42,601 bases of DNA from Vibrio hangzhouensis (GTDB taxonomy: Bacteria; Pseudomonadota; Gammaproteobacteria; Enterobacterales; Vibrionaceae), in assembly GCF_900107935.1 (NCBI RefSeq), contig NZ_FNVG01000034.1, forward strand, positions 1 through 42,601. Reading direction: 5' to 3'. Within the stretch, counting starts at the first letter, position 1. Every line of letters begins with the position of its first letter. The position numbers and the translations under genes are program-made. The notes beneath the pieces were generated by a model. It ran no database searches. It saw only the letters and a list, made by a program, of their open reading frames with translations, and was not told where the DNA came from. Positions 1 to 7,689 of this stretch are shown here, piece after piece.

Positions 1-307
1 GAACCACAGAACCACAGAACCACAGAACCACAGAACCACAGAACCACAGAACCAGAGACGCATTTGTTCAGGACCAGGTACAAAAGATGTTTGAGCAGTA
101 TCCGAAATAAGAGCGGTTAAAGAGCGGTACTATGGCCCTGTGGCCCTATGGGGTTTGATGAATTATACTTTGCATTAAATTATTGATTAATAATGCTTTA
201 TTTGTTTCTGTGAACCACAGAACCACAGAACCATAGAACCACAGAACCATAGAACCATAGAACCATAGAACCATAGAACCATAGAACCATAGAACCATAG
301 AACCATA
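1..307 (+). repeat. Modular repeat element, site A (octamer arrays plus 60-bp core)
   Basis: Positions 1-48 are six perfect GAACCACA octamers, cut by the window edge. A linker (about 49-118) follows that also occurs at 10.9-11.2 kb, including CATTTGTTCAGGA and TATCCGAAATAAGAGCGG. The left arm is 119-151: AAAGAGCGGTACTATGG then CCCTGTGG and CCCTATGG. The AT-rich core is 152-211, exactly 60 bp, and the right arm is twelve octamers at 212-307 (mixed GAACCACA and GAACCATA). A degenerate tail of CCTAGAACCC-like phrases runs on to about 340. The element lies just 3' of trmH, where the next gene leftward is outside the window. No open frame here looks like a real gene: 8-bp units simply lack stops. 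Confidence 0.9.
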
Positions 308-340
308 GTCCCTAGAACCCAGTCCCCAGTACCTAAAACC

Positions 341-1027
341 CTACTTCTTCTGCATCTCCTTCCACCACTCCTCATCAGCCACAATTTGCCCATGCTCATC
401 AAGGGGTGGGTAGGGTAGTTTTTTCTTCTGAGCGACTTTGGCCAGTACCGGGTGGCCGCGTTCAAACAGGATGCGGTGGATAGTGTCTTCAGGAAGCGCA
501 CTGGAATCGCGATCGTACATACCCGCTAGTTGGCGCTGTCGCTGTGCTTCGAACAGGATTAAAGCACTGGCAACGGACACATTGAGGGACTGCACCATGC
601 CAACCATAGGGATGATGATGTCCTGATCGGCTTGTGTCAGCGCATCCTGAGTGATGCCGTGCTTTTCACCGCCGAGAATAATGGCGGTCGGTTTGGTGTA
701 GTCAATTTCGCGGAAATCAACGGCATTATCAGACAGGTTGGTAGCAAGTACTTGCATACCTTGTGACTTAAGAACAGCAACCGCATCAGCCACTGTATCG
801 TGGGTCTCAACTTCAACCCAGTTACGAGCCCCGGCTGAGGTGTGGCTCAGAGTACGCATTTTTTCATCAGGCCAGACTGCATGAACCTTATGTACCCCTG
901 CCGCATCGGCGGTGCGAATGACGGCAGAGACATTATTTGGCTTGTGAACTTGTTCCAGTAGCAAAGTAAGGTCGGGTTGGCGTGCCTTAAGCACTTGCTG
1001 AATACGATTGTAGCGTTCTAAATTCAT
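341..1027 (-). CDS. trmH: tRNA (guanosine-18-2'-O)-methyltransferase TrmH
   Basis: Product of 228 residues, matching the usual 229 of E. coli TrmH/SpoU. It is a SPOUT-class enzyme that methylates the 2'-OH of G18 in the tRNA D-loop using S-adenosylmethionine. The N-terminal stretch QPDLTLLLEQVHKPNNVSAV is the family signature carrying the catalytic Arg context (HKPNNVSAVIRTADA). The C-terminal trefoil-knot motifs IILGGEKHGI (about residue 116) and IPMVGMVQSLNVSVA (about 139) are intact. The ATG start is preceded by GGAAC. It is the last gene of the rpoZ-spoT-trmH set, as in enterobacteria; recG, the usual next gene, would lie beyond the left edge, past repeat site A. Confidence 0.95.
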   Translation of the reverse strand: MNLERYNRIQQVLKARQPDLTLLLEQVHKPNNVSAVIRTADAAGVHKVHAVWPDEKMRTLSHTSAGARNWVEVETHDTVADAVAVLKSQGMQVLATNLSDNAVDFREIDYTKPTAIILGGEKHGITQDALTQADQDIIIPMVGMVQSLNVSVASALILFEAQRQRQLAGMYDRDSSALPEDTIHRILFERGHPVLAKVAQKKKLPYPPLDEHGQIVADEEWWKEMQKK

Positions 1028-1040
1028 GAGGATGTTCCAA

Positions 1041-1071
1041 ATAAAACGGGCTCGATATCTATCGAACCCGT
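1041..1071 (-). terminator. Hairpin with T-tract between spoT and trmH
   Basis: Read on the minus strand, 11 bases (ACGGGTTCGAT, 1071-1061) pair with ATCGAGCCCGT (1056-1046) around the loop AGAT with a single G-U pair. TTTTATTT follows. It sits between the spoT stop and the trmH start, so it is an intrinsic terminator or attenuator that would lower trmH expression relative to spoT. Confidence 0.6.
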
Positions 1072-1090
1072 GTTAAATCAAGCGTTAGCT

Positions 1091-3208
1091 CTAGTTTTTA
1101 CGACGTTGGACGCGCAGGGCATGTGGCATCACGCGAATGCGCTTCATAATGCCCGCTAAATGGACACGATCTTTGGTCGTCAGCAGAACCGTCACGGTAT
1201 ACAGGCGACCATCACGTTCTTCAGTCGAGATACCGTGGATGTTCGAGCCCGTTTTGGCGATGACATTGGTCAGTTCTGCCAGTGCACCCTGATGATTCTG
1301 CAGATCCACTTTCAACTCGGCAGTGAATTCCTGATCGTAATCGTCACTCCATTCCACCGCCATGTACTTATCCGGCTCTTTCTGATGACCGCGTACGTTC
1401 GGACAGGTTTCACGGTGAACCACCAGGCCGCGTCCCGGAGAGACGTGGGCAATGATATGGTCGTCCGGGATCGGATGACAGCAGTTGGCAAAGGTCAATA
1501 GAATGCCTTCGGCGCCGCGAATTGGCAGGCGCTTACCGGATGAAGGTACAGAACTGGTTTGCGTCAGTTCATCGGTATCACCTAGCAGACGACGGGCAAT
1601 CACTATGCTCATCAACTCACCTAAACCAATGGCCGCCAGCAGATCATCGACGCTTTTCAGTTTGAGATCCGCCAGTACTTCGTTGACGTTCTCTGGGTAG
1701 ATAGAATCGATAGAGTGGCGACCCAGAGCATGATTGAGCAGACGACGACCCAGTACCACAGACTCTTCACGGCGCATGGTTTTCAGTACCTGACGGATCT
1801 TGGTGCGGGCACGAGACGTCACCACGTAGTTTAGCCATGCGGCATTAGGTCTGGCACCTGGGGCACTGATGATCTCCACTGTTTGGCCGTTTTTCAGTGC
1901 CTTGCTCAGTGGATAAGGGTTGCGGTCAACGCGCGCGCCAACGCAGGTGTTACCCACATCGGTATGCACGGCGTAAGCAAAGTCTACCGCTGTGGCGCCG
2001 AGCGGCAGCTCAACAATGCGACCTTTTGGTGTGAACACGTAAATCTCGTCTGGGAACAGATCCGATTTTACGTTTTCAATAAATTCAAACGAGTTGCCCG
2101 CGCTTTGCTGCAGTTCCAGCAGGCTTTGCATCCAGCGTTGCGCTTTAATTTGCGCTGTTGTGCCAGTACGGTCCCCATTGCCTTTGTAGGCCCAGTGCGC
2201 AGCGACACCCTTGTCCGCCATTTGATCCATATCTTCAGTACGGATCTGCACTTCGACAGGGACGCCGTGCGGGCCAACCATCGAGGTGTGAAGGGACTGG
2301 TAGCCGTTCGCTTTTGGCACTGCAATGTAGTCTTTCATGCGGCCCGGACGCGGTTTAAACAGGCTGTGAACCTGACCTAGCACGCGATAACAGGTGTCAG
2401 CCGTATCCACAATCACGCGGAAGGCGTAAATATCCATAATGGTATGGAAACGCTGTTCTTTGGTTTTCATCTTGTTGTAGATGGAGAACAGGTTCTTTTC
2501 ACGCCCCAGCACACGAACATTCAGGCCGACGTCTTCAAGTCGTCCCTCAATTTCGCTATGGATACGTTGGATCATCTCTTTACGATTACCGCGAGCCGAT
2601 TTGACCACTTCTTTAAGAACGCGATAACGATTGGGATACAGGGCTTCAAAACCCAGCTCTTCCAGCTCGGTTTTGATGTTGTGAATACCCAGACGATGCG
2701 CCAGAGGGGCATAGATTTCCAGGGTTTCACGAGCAATACGACGCTTTTTGTCCGGGCGAAGTGCCCCGAGCGTGCGCATGTTGTGGGTACGGTCACTCAG
2801 CTTAATCAGAATCACGCGAATGTCCTGCACCATGGCCAGAACCATCTTACGGAAGTTCTCTGCCTGGGCTTCTTTGCGATCGCGGAATTTCAGCTTATCG
2901 AGTTTCGATACGCCATCGACGAGTTCCGCCACTGCCGTACCAAATTGTTCTTCTAGCTCTTCTTTAGTGACTTCCGTATCTTCAATGACATCATGCAACA
3001 GTGCTGCTTGCAGCGTTTCAATATCCAGACGCATTTCTGCCAGGATTCGCGCTACCGCAACAGGGTGAATAATGTATGGTTCACCGCTAGAGCGGGTCTG
3101 CCCTTCATGGGCATCTCTTGCTACCACATAAGATTGACGCAGAGCCTCAATTTGAGGCTCTGTTAGGTATTCTTGGGCAACGTCTTTAAGGCTATCGAAT
3201 AGGTACAA
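1091..3208 (-). CDS. spoT: Bifunctional (p)ppGpp synthase/hydrolase SpoT
   Basis: Product of 705 residues (E. coli SpoT has 702). It makes and, mainly, hydrolyses the stringent-response alarmone ppGpp. The N-terminal HD hydrolase domain has the intact metal site HDVIED near residue 72. The synthetase-like domain (about 230-360) contains DIYAFRVIV and KDYIAVPKANGYQSLHT. A TGS domain (about 385-450, DEIYVFTPKGRIVELPLGAT) and a C-terminal ACT domain (about 630-705) follow. The start is TTG, giving MYLFDSLKDV, which aligns with the E. coli N-terminus (also reported as a TTG start). It lies 44 bp after rpoZ in the same direction. Confidence 0.97.
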   Translation of the reverse strand: MYLFDSLKDVAQEYLTEPQIEALRQSYVVARDAHEGQTRSSGEPYIIHPVAVARILAEMRLDIETLQAALLHDVIEDTEVTKEELEEQFGTAVAELVDGVSKLDKLKFRDRKEAQAENFRKMVLAMVQDIRVILIKLSDRTHNMRTLGALRPDKKRRIARETLEIYAPLAHRLGIHNIKTELEELGFEALYPNRYRVLKEVVKSARGNRKEMIQRIHSEIEGRLEDVGLNVRVLGREKNLFSIYNKMKTKEQRFHTIMDIYAFRVIVDTADTCYRVLGQVHSLFKPRPGRMKDYIAVPKANGYQSLHTSMVGPHGVPVEVQIRTEDMDQMADKGVAAHWAYKGNGDRTGTTAQIKAQRWMQSLLELQQSAGNSFEFIENVKSDLFPDEIYVFTPKGRIVELPLGATAVDFAYAVHTDVGNTCVGARVDRNPYPLSKALKNGQTVEIISAPGARPNAAWLNYVVTSRARTKIRQVLKTMRREESVVLGRRLLNHALGRHSIDSIYPENVNEVLADLKLKSVDDLLAAIGLGELMSIVIARRLLGDTDELTQTSSVPSSGKRLPIRGAEGILLTFANCCHPIPDDHIIAHVSPGRGLVVHRETCPNVRGHQKEPDKYMAVEWSDDYDQEFTAELKVDLQNHQGALAELTNVIAKTGSNIHGISTEERDGRLYTVTVLLTTKDRVHLAGIMKRIRVMPHALRVQRRKN

Positions 3209-3252
3209 ATTATAGGCCCGAAAGTCGATGGAACTCTGATTAAATGGTCGAA

Positions 3253-3525
3253 TTAACGGTTGTGAGCGATGCTGCTTACTGCCGCTAGTTCAGCAGCTTC
3301 TTGCTCTTGCTGCTCTTGACGCTCACGTGCGTCTAGTACTTCTTTCGTGATCAAGCCTTCTTCGATTTCGCGCAGAGCGATAACCGTTGGCTTATCATTT
3401 TCTTCTGGCACTAGTGCATCTTTACCACCGATTTGCATCTGACGTGCGCGGCGAGCCGAAATAAGAACTAGGTCGAAGCGGTTGCCAACTTTTTCAACAG
3501 CGTCTTGAACAGTTACGCGTGCCAT
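3253..3525 (-). CDS. rpoZ: RNA polymerase omega subunit
   Basis: Product of 90 residues, the family's normal length. It begins MARVTVQDAVEKVGNRFDLV, the RpoZ signature, and has the conserved RARQMQIGGKD segment. Omega helps assemble the beta' subunit and mediates ppGpp binding to RNA polymerase, which fits its place directly upstream of spoT. GGAGTTCTT precedes the ATG. The C-terminus is a short Glu/Gln-rich tail, typical of vibrios. Confidence 0.97.
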   Translation of the reverse strand: MARVTVQDAVEKVGNRFDLVLISARRARQMQIGGKDALVPEENDKPTVIALREIEEGLITKEVLDARERQEQQEQEAAELAAVSSIAHNR

Positions 3526-3638
3526 AAGAACTCCAATAGTTAACTAAATTTTTGATGACGAGAAAGTATACAGGCTATTACGTTTAGATTCTAGATCACA
3601 AATGATCCGATTAGCTACTGTTACTTAGGTTTTAATTG

Positions 3639-3912
3639 TGTGCCACAGTCGAAGCGACACATTCGTCATCCCTTGAAAAAGGAGATCTCTCACCGCAAAT
3701 AACTCACACAATTTGAGCGCAAGACTCGCTGACAAAGATCCTCACTTTCGTGAGGATGACGGTTTATTTTGGTTTTTTAGTGTGCGCTACATTCGAAGTA
3801 GCACACTCGTCATCCCCTTGAAAAAGGGGATCTCGTGCGGCAAGTGACTCATGTAATTTGAGCGCAACACTTGCGGACAAAAGATCCTCACTCTGCTGAG
3901 GATGACGATTTG
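3639..3912. repeat. Tandem pair of ~140-bp palindromic repeats between gmk and rpoZ
   Basis: Two related units sit 144 bp apart, at 3639-3771 and 3781-3912. Each starts with a small hairpin (unit 2: TGTGCGCTAC-ATTCGAA-GTAGCACA), then CGTCATCCC..TTGAAAAAGG..GATCTC, a middle containing CAATTTGAGCGCAA or TAATTTGAGCGCAA, and ends GATCCTCACT...TGAGGATGACG. The ends are therefore inverted (CGTCATCC / GGATGACG). There is no coding potential. It fills the 420-bp rpoZ-gmk gap and so separates two genes that are neighbours in E. coli. Related relics are at 12207-12234 and 17097-17215. Confidence 0.85.
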
Positions 3913-3945
3913 TTTTTTGATTTTGACGTTTTGCTAGAGAGTCAA

Positions 3946-4572
3946 TTACTCCGCCAGCAACGCGTCCAGCATGCCTTTGTACTTCACGGCTTGCTTATCT
4001 TGCTTCAAACGCTCAGCACGCAAAATAGCTTTAAAATCAACAAGTGCGCCATCAAAGTCATCGTTGACGATCACATAGTCGTACTCGTCGTAGTGTGACA
4101 TTTCTGATTTTGCTTCGCTCATGCGTTTAGCGATCACTTCGTCGCTGTCCTGACCACGAACATTCAAGCGGCGTTCTAGCTCACTGTTCGAAGGTGGCAG
4201 GATAAAGACGCTTTTCGCTTCAGGCATTTGTTCACGGATCTGGCGCGCACCCTGCCAGTCAATATCCAGGAACACATCAATGCCTTTTTCTAGCGTTTCT
4301 TCAATCCACAGGCGAGAAGTGCCGTAGTAATTACCAAACACCTCTGCGTATTCCAGGAACGCCCCTTGCTCAATCAAAGACTCAAACTCTGATTTTTCGA
4401 CAAAGTGATAGTGCACACCATCTTCTTCACCCGGACGCATGCTGCGCGTCGTGTGGGAGACTGAAACCTTCATTGCATAGGTTGGGTTCTTCTCCAACAT
4501 CGCTGCAATTAAGCTAGATTTACCAGCACCGCTCGGCGCCGATACGATATAAAGTGTGCCTTTACCAATCAT
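3946..4572 (-). CDS. gmk: Guanylate kinase
   Basis: Product of 208 residues (E. coli 207). It phosphorylates GMP to GDP with ATP. The P-loop SAPSGAGKSSL is at about residues 11-21, the GMP-binding segment SHTTRSMRPGEEDGVHYHFV at about 39-58, and DIDWQGARQIR near 100. The ATG start matches the conserved MIGKGTLYIVSAPSG opening. Its usual downstream neighbour rpoZ lies in the same direction but is separated by a block of palindromic repeats. Confidence 0.97.
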   Translation of the reverse strand: MIGKGTLYIVSAPSGAGKSSLIAAMLEKNPTYAMKVSVSHTTRSMRPGEEDGVHYHFVEKSEFESLIEQGAFLEYAEVFGNYYGTSRLWIEETLEKGIDVFLDIDWQGARQIREQMPEAKSVFILPPSNSELERRLNVRGQDSDEVIAKRMSEAKSEMSHYDEYDYVIVNDDFDGALVDFKAILRAERLKQDKQAVKYKGMLDALLAE

Positions 4573-4647
4573 TTGTCAGTGTCCACATTATTGGGTTGAA
4601 GGGGAAACCATCTTGGGCTGATAGTTTCTAGATTATACGTAACACTC

Positions 4648-4669
4648 GCCGAATTGCTGAAAATTCGGC
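4648..4669. other. Hairpin in the gmk leader
   Basis: A perfect 8-bp inverted repeat, GCCGAATT / AATTCGGC, with the loop GCTGAA lies about 75 bp upstream of the gmk ATG, inside its presumed 5' leader. There is no T-tract on either strand, so it is not an obvious terminator. Function unknown. Confidence 0.4.
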
Positions 4670-4804
4670 CAGAAAAATGGAGGCGAAGAGTATCATGTTT
4701 GAGGGCGGGTCGACAAGTGATGAACACGCCTCGCTTTCTACTGACTAAAGGTTGGATGCCGAGGGACGAACGCGGGTGCAATTACGGCTTATTTGTTTGA
4801 TTTT

Positions 4805-4820
4805 GAGCAAACGTTTGCTT
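4805..4820. promoter_or_regulatory. PurR-type operator 1
   Basis: The core GCAAACGTTTGC is the perfect central palindrome of the purine repressor operator ACGCAAACGTTTGCGT (13 of 16 positions match). It lies about 50 bp upstream of the proposed -35 of the purine permease, in the gmk/permease divergent region. Confidence 0.75.
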
Positions 4821-4869
4821 GATTTTCAACGTTTTGTTTTTTAACAGATAAAAACAATAGAGAAAAGCA

Positions 4870-4897
4870 TTGATTTCTGGCGCGGTCTGATTAGAAT
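4870..4897 (+). promoter_or_regulatory. Predicted sigma-70 promoter of the purine permease
   Basis: TTGATT (4870-4875) and TAGAAT (4892-4897) are separated by 16 bp. Both resemble the -35 and -10 consensus, and the pair sits between the two PurR-type operators. The transcription start would be near 4904, which puts operator 2 just downstream of it. Confidence 0.5.
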
Positions 4898-4916
4898 TCG
4901 CGCCAATATTTTTATC

Positions 4917-4932
4917 GCGCATACGTTTGCGT
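4917..4932. promoter_or_regulatory. PurR-type operator 2
   Basis: GCGCATACGTTTGCGT matches 14 of 16 positions of the PurR consensus. It lies just downstream of the predicted transcription start. It also covers a possible TTG start at 4927, one reason to prefer the GTG at 4963 for the permease. Confidence 0.7.
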
Positions 4933-4962
4933 CCTCCATTTTTAAACACTATAGGTCTTACT

Positions 4963-6333
4963 GTGAGTGCAGAATTAGCTGGTCAGCGCCAGGCAGGTTC
5001 CTCTTTTATCGAATCCACCTTTAAGGTGACAGAACGACAATCCACCATCGGCACCGAAGTGTACGCCGGTTTCATTACTTTCCTTGCGATGAGTTACATT
5101 CTGGCGGTGAATCCGGCAATCCTGGGGGATATCCCTGGTATGGATCGTGGTGCTGTCTTCACGGCGACGGCATTGGCAGCCGCTTTTGCCACCTTGGTGA
5201 TGGGGATTTTCGGTAACTACCCGGTGATGCTGGCACCAGGCATGAGCATGAACGGATTTTTCAAAGGTATGTTGCTGAGTGGCTCTGTTGCCTTGGTTTG
5301 GCATGAAGCGCTGCTGGGTATCTTTTTCTCCGGCATCATTTATCTGATCTTGTCGATGACCAAAATCCGTCGCGCGATGATTGAGTCGATACCGGAAGAT
5401 CTCAAGCTGGCCATTACGGTCTCTCTGGGGCTGTTTATCGCGTTTCTAGGATTGAAGAACGCTGGAATCATCGTCTCTAATCCGATCATCCTGGTCAGCA
5501 TGGGCGACATCTCTGACCCGAAAGTGATCATCGCCTACATCAGTATCTTTATCGCACTGGGCTGTATGGTCCGTGACATCAAACTGGCGACCTTCATCTC
5601 TTTTGTGTCTGCCATCGTACTAACGATCCTTGCCGACACCTTCTTAGGTACCTCAAATGCCCCGATCCCGGAGCAACTGGTCGCCATGCCGCCGAGTATG
5701 GCAGGTAGCTTTGGCGCTATCTTTGACTTCTCCGGGCTAACCACGGAAAAGCTGTTTGATCTGCTGTTTATTATGATCATTTTCCTAATTGTCGATTTCT
5801 TTGATGGCCTGAGCACCATTGTGGGCGTCGGTCGTGATGCGGGCATCATCGACAAAGACGGTAAGGTACCGAATGCGCGTTCGGCGTTGGTGGCAGATGC
5901 GGGCGGTACGGTCATGGGCTCCTTGCTTGGTACCACGTCAGTCACGGCGTTTTCTGAGTCTGGTATCGCGTCATCACAGGGTGCAAAAACCGGACTGGCT
6001 GCCGTGGTGGTTGCGGGTCTTTTCCTGCTGTCACTGTTCCTGTACCCACTGTTTTCACTATTCTCAGCCGCCATGGTGGCTCCGGCAATGGTCGTGGTCG
6101 GTATCTACATGATTGGCCGTTTAGGTGAGATCAAATGGGAGCAGAAAGAATCCCGCATTGCCGCGTTCTTTACCATCATGTTTACCGTGCTGAGCTTTTC
6201 GCCAGCCAATGGTATGGCAATGGGCTTTATTAGCTACGCGTTCAGCATGGTCGTGGCTGGCAAGGGTAAACAGGTACACCCAGTAATTTTTGTGTTGTCT
6301 GGGTTGTTTATGACGTATTTGGTGTTGCTGTAG
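4963..6333 (+). CDS. NCS2-family purine permease (AzgA/GhxP/AdeP-like)
   Basis: Product of 456 residues from a GTG start that has TAGGT 8-12 nt upstream. A longer TTG-start version at 4927 would begin inside a PurR operator. It is an inner-membrane proton symporter of the nucleobase-cation-symport-2 group with about 13 hydrophobic helices. Visible family motifs are TFLAMSYILAVNPAIL near the start (TM1), APGMSMNGFF (TM3), and DFFDGLSTIVGVGR followed by GSLLGTTSVTAFSESGIASSQGAKTGLAA around TM8-10, which carries the substrate-binding Glu and Ser region of bacterial adenine/guanine/hypoxanthine permeases. The two PurR-type operators support purine-repressed uptake. Which purine it carries cannot be read from the sequence. 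Confidence 0.9.
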   Translation: MSAELAGQRQAGSSFIESTFKVTERQSTIGTEVYAGFITFLAMSYILAVNPAILGDIPGMDRGAVFTATALAAAFATLVMGIFGNYPVMLAPGMSMNGFFKGMLLSGSVALVWHEALLGIFFSGIIYLILSMTKIRRAMIESIPEDLKLAITVSLGLFIAFLGLKNAGIIVSNPIILVSMGDISDPKVIIAYISIFIALGCMVRDIKLATFISFVSAIVLTILADTFLGTSNAPIPEQLVAMPPSMAGSFGAIFDFSGLTTEKLFDLLFIMIIFLIVDFFDGLSTIVGVGRDAGIIDKDGKVPNARSALVADAGGTVMGSLLGTTSVTAFSESGIASSQGAKTGLAAVVVAGLFLLSLFLYPLFSLFSAAMVAPAMVVVGIYMIGRLGEIKWEQKESRIAAFFTIMFTVLSFSPANGMAMGFISYAFSMVVAGKGKQVHPVIFVLSGLFMTYLVLL

Positions 6334-6344
6334 ATACTTTATCG

Positions 6345-6374
6345 GCGGGCATCCAAGCCCGCTGTACATCTTTT
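6345..6374 (+). terminator. Possible intrinsic terminator after the purine permease
   Basis: GCGGGC (6345-6350) pairs with GCCCGC (6357-6362) around ATCCAA, starting 11 bp after the stop codon. The following TGTACATCTTTTA has only a weak T-tract. Confidence 0.5.
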
Positions 6375-6469
6375 ACTGCTTGAAAAGTTTAGCTTTCCAT
6401 TAATAGGGCCCTTTTATCTTTTGCCCAGAAGAACTTCAGGAGAAAGAGTAGGGAGACAGATCTGGGTTA

Positions 6470-6495
6470 AGAAAGCAGGGAAGAGCCTGCTTTCT
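6470..6495. terminator. Hairpin downstream of the WecF-like gene
   Basis: AGAAAGCAGG (6470-6479) and CCTGCTTTCT (6486-6495) form a perfect 10-bp stem with loop GAAGAG. It lies about 60 bp beyond the stop of the minus-strand transferase gene and between convergent genes, which suggests a terminator, though the T-tracts are short. Confidence 0.5.
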
Positions 6496-6555
6496 AGATA
6501 TTGAGGGCAGTTATCGTGAGTCTAAATAGTAGAGTTCACGCTGGTTTCAGAGCAG

Positions 6556-7689
6556 TTAGTTGGAATACAGTTTTTGGAGATTCGAAACATCGCGTTGTTC
6601 TACTGACTCACATATTTTAATGTTGTGCTCAATATCAGCGTCATCGTTTAGGTTGCTTACTAGTTTTCCTATATCTGAAAAGGAGGTAAAGGACTTAGTT
6701 TTGATACCAAGTGCTTTGCGAAATCCAAAGTCATTTTCAGAGTTCTCTAGCGTATATACCATACCGCGACCTCTTTTTAAGAATAGGCGAGCGGTACTTG
6801 CTCCTCCCCGTCTTTGTAAAACCATATGTGAACATGATAATATCAGAGACGTGTAGGCAATGGGAGAAAGAGCGGTAACGTAAGAAACATCAATAGTTTG
6901 TCTCTTAATATGACGTAAATATGTGATGTAGAGGTCAAACATAACTCGTTCTTTTCGACGCTTTTTATTCCACAAAATTAGGAATTTATATCGTTCGGCA
7001 TTTTCTGCCTTTACAAATCCATTAACAACTTCTCTAAGTTCAGAATAGCTAAGAGCGTGTTGCTTAGTTCCGAGTAAGACTTTTGCTTCTCGCTCATAAT
7101 GTTGGTCTGAGCAATTGAATGCGCTTTCTAGGGACTTGGATGCATTGTAAGGTAGAGTGTCAAAAATAACACTAGCGTTAATAAAATTTACTTTCTTTCG
7201 GTTTAGAGTCCTTTGCAGGGTCGATTCAAAAGTACTTCGGTCAGCAATGAAATTGTTTATTCGATTCAAACAGACTATATCGTCCTCAACAATATGCAGC
7301 TTTTTATAGGGAACAAGTTTCCCAAACTTAGAGTGACATTGATTCCAACGATCGACTTCATCATCAGTAATAAAAATGTAGCTTTTTCTCGCCATTCCTT
7401 CATCGAACTCGATGATCTTTCTCGCGTAAGGAGAGTTAAATCGATTCAAGGACATAAAGGTAATGGTTTGAGCTAACTTTATCTCCTCGAGAGTAACATC
7501 GTCGAACTCGTAATAGTCTACGTTGTCAATTTTTAGCAGTTCTGAAAGTGGTTGTCCTTGTATTGGAAAGACGATAACGGCTAAGTTGCTGGGCAGTATT
7601 CCACATTTATGGATGAGAGCATCTAGGTTCAGGAAGCAGAACTTATCTGCACTAGAAATAACAAAAATATGCTTGTTTTCTAATCGCAC
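6556..7689 (-). CDS. Putative Fuc4NAc glycosyltransferase (distant WecF/GT56-like)
   Basis: Product of 377 residues from a GTG at 7689, preceded by AAGGAA seven bases upstream and overlapping the wecE stop by 10 bp. A longer reading frame from 7782 would overlap wecE by 103 bp and is not favoured. The N-terminus (VRLENKHIFVISSADKF) resembles the first beta-strand of WecF. A C-terminal block of about 60 residues (SPIAYTSLILSCSHMVLQRR...GMVYTLENSENDF) can be laid alongside the WecF block around ARQQGIGTLCLL...CVLNRENPFW. WecF adds 4-acetamido-4,6-dideoxygalactose to a lipid-linked acceptor at the inner face of the cytoplasmic membrane. Similarity is weak; the assignment rests largely on being coupled to wecE. 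AT-rich relative to flanking genes. Confidence 0.5.
   Translation of the reverse strand: MRLENKHIFVISSADKFCFLNLDALIHKCGILPSNLAVIVFPIQGQPLSELLKIDNVDYYEFDDVTLEEIKLAQTITFMSLNRFNSPYARKIIEFDEGMARKSYIFITDDEVDRWNQCHSKFGKLVPYKKLHIVEDDIVCLNRINNFIADRSTFESTLQRTLNRKKVNFINASVIFDTLPYNASKSLESAFNCSDQHYEREAKVLLGTKQHALSYSELREVVNGFVKAENAERYKFLILWNKKRRKERVMFDLYITYLRHIKRQTIDVSYVTALSPIAYTSLILSCSHMVLQRRGGASTARLFLKRGRGMVYTLENSENDFGFRKALGIKTKSFTSFSDIGKLVSNLNDDADIEHNIKICESVEQRDVSNLQKLYSN

Noticed and set aside
1..307. CRISPR array
   Set aside because: The repeating unit is 8 bp with no spacers; a CRISPR needs 23-50-bp repeats and unique spacers.
187..501. Minus-strand open frame with repeated MVLWFYGS octapeptides
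   Set aside because: It arises from the 8-bp repeat, which lacks stops in all frames, and then runs antiparallel inside trmH; no ribosome site or conserved protein.
4569..4781. 70-residue minus-strand frame upstream of gmk
   Set aside because: Overlaps the gmk start and leader, no ribosome site, no recognisable family, composition like non-coding DNA.
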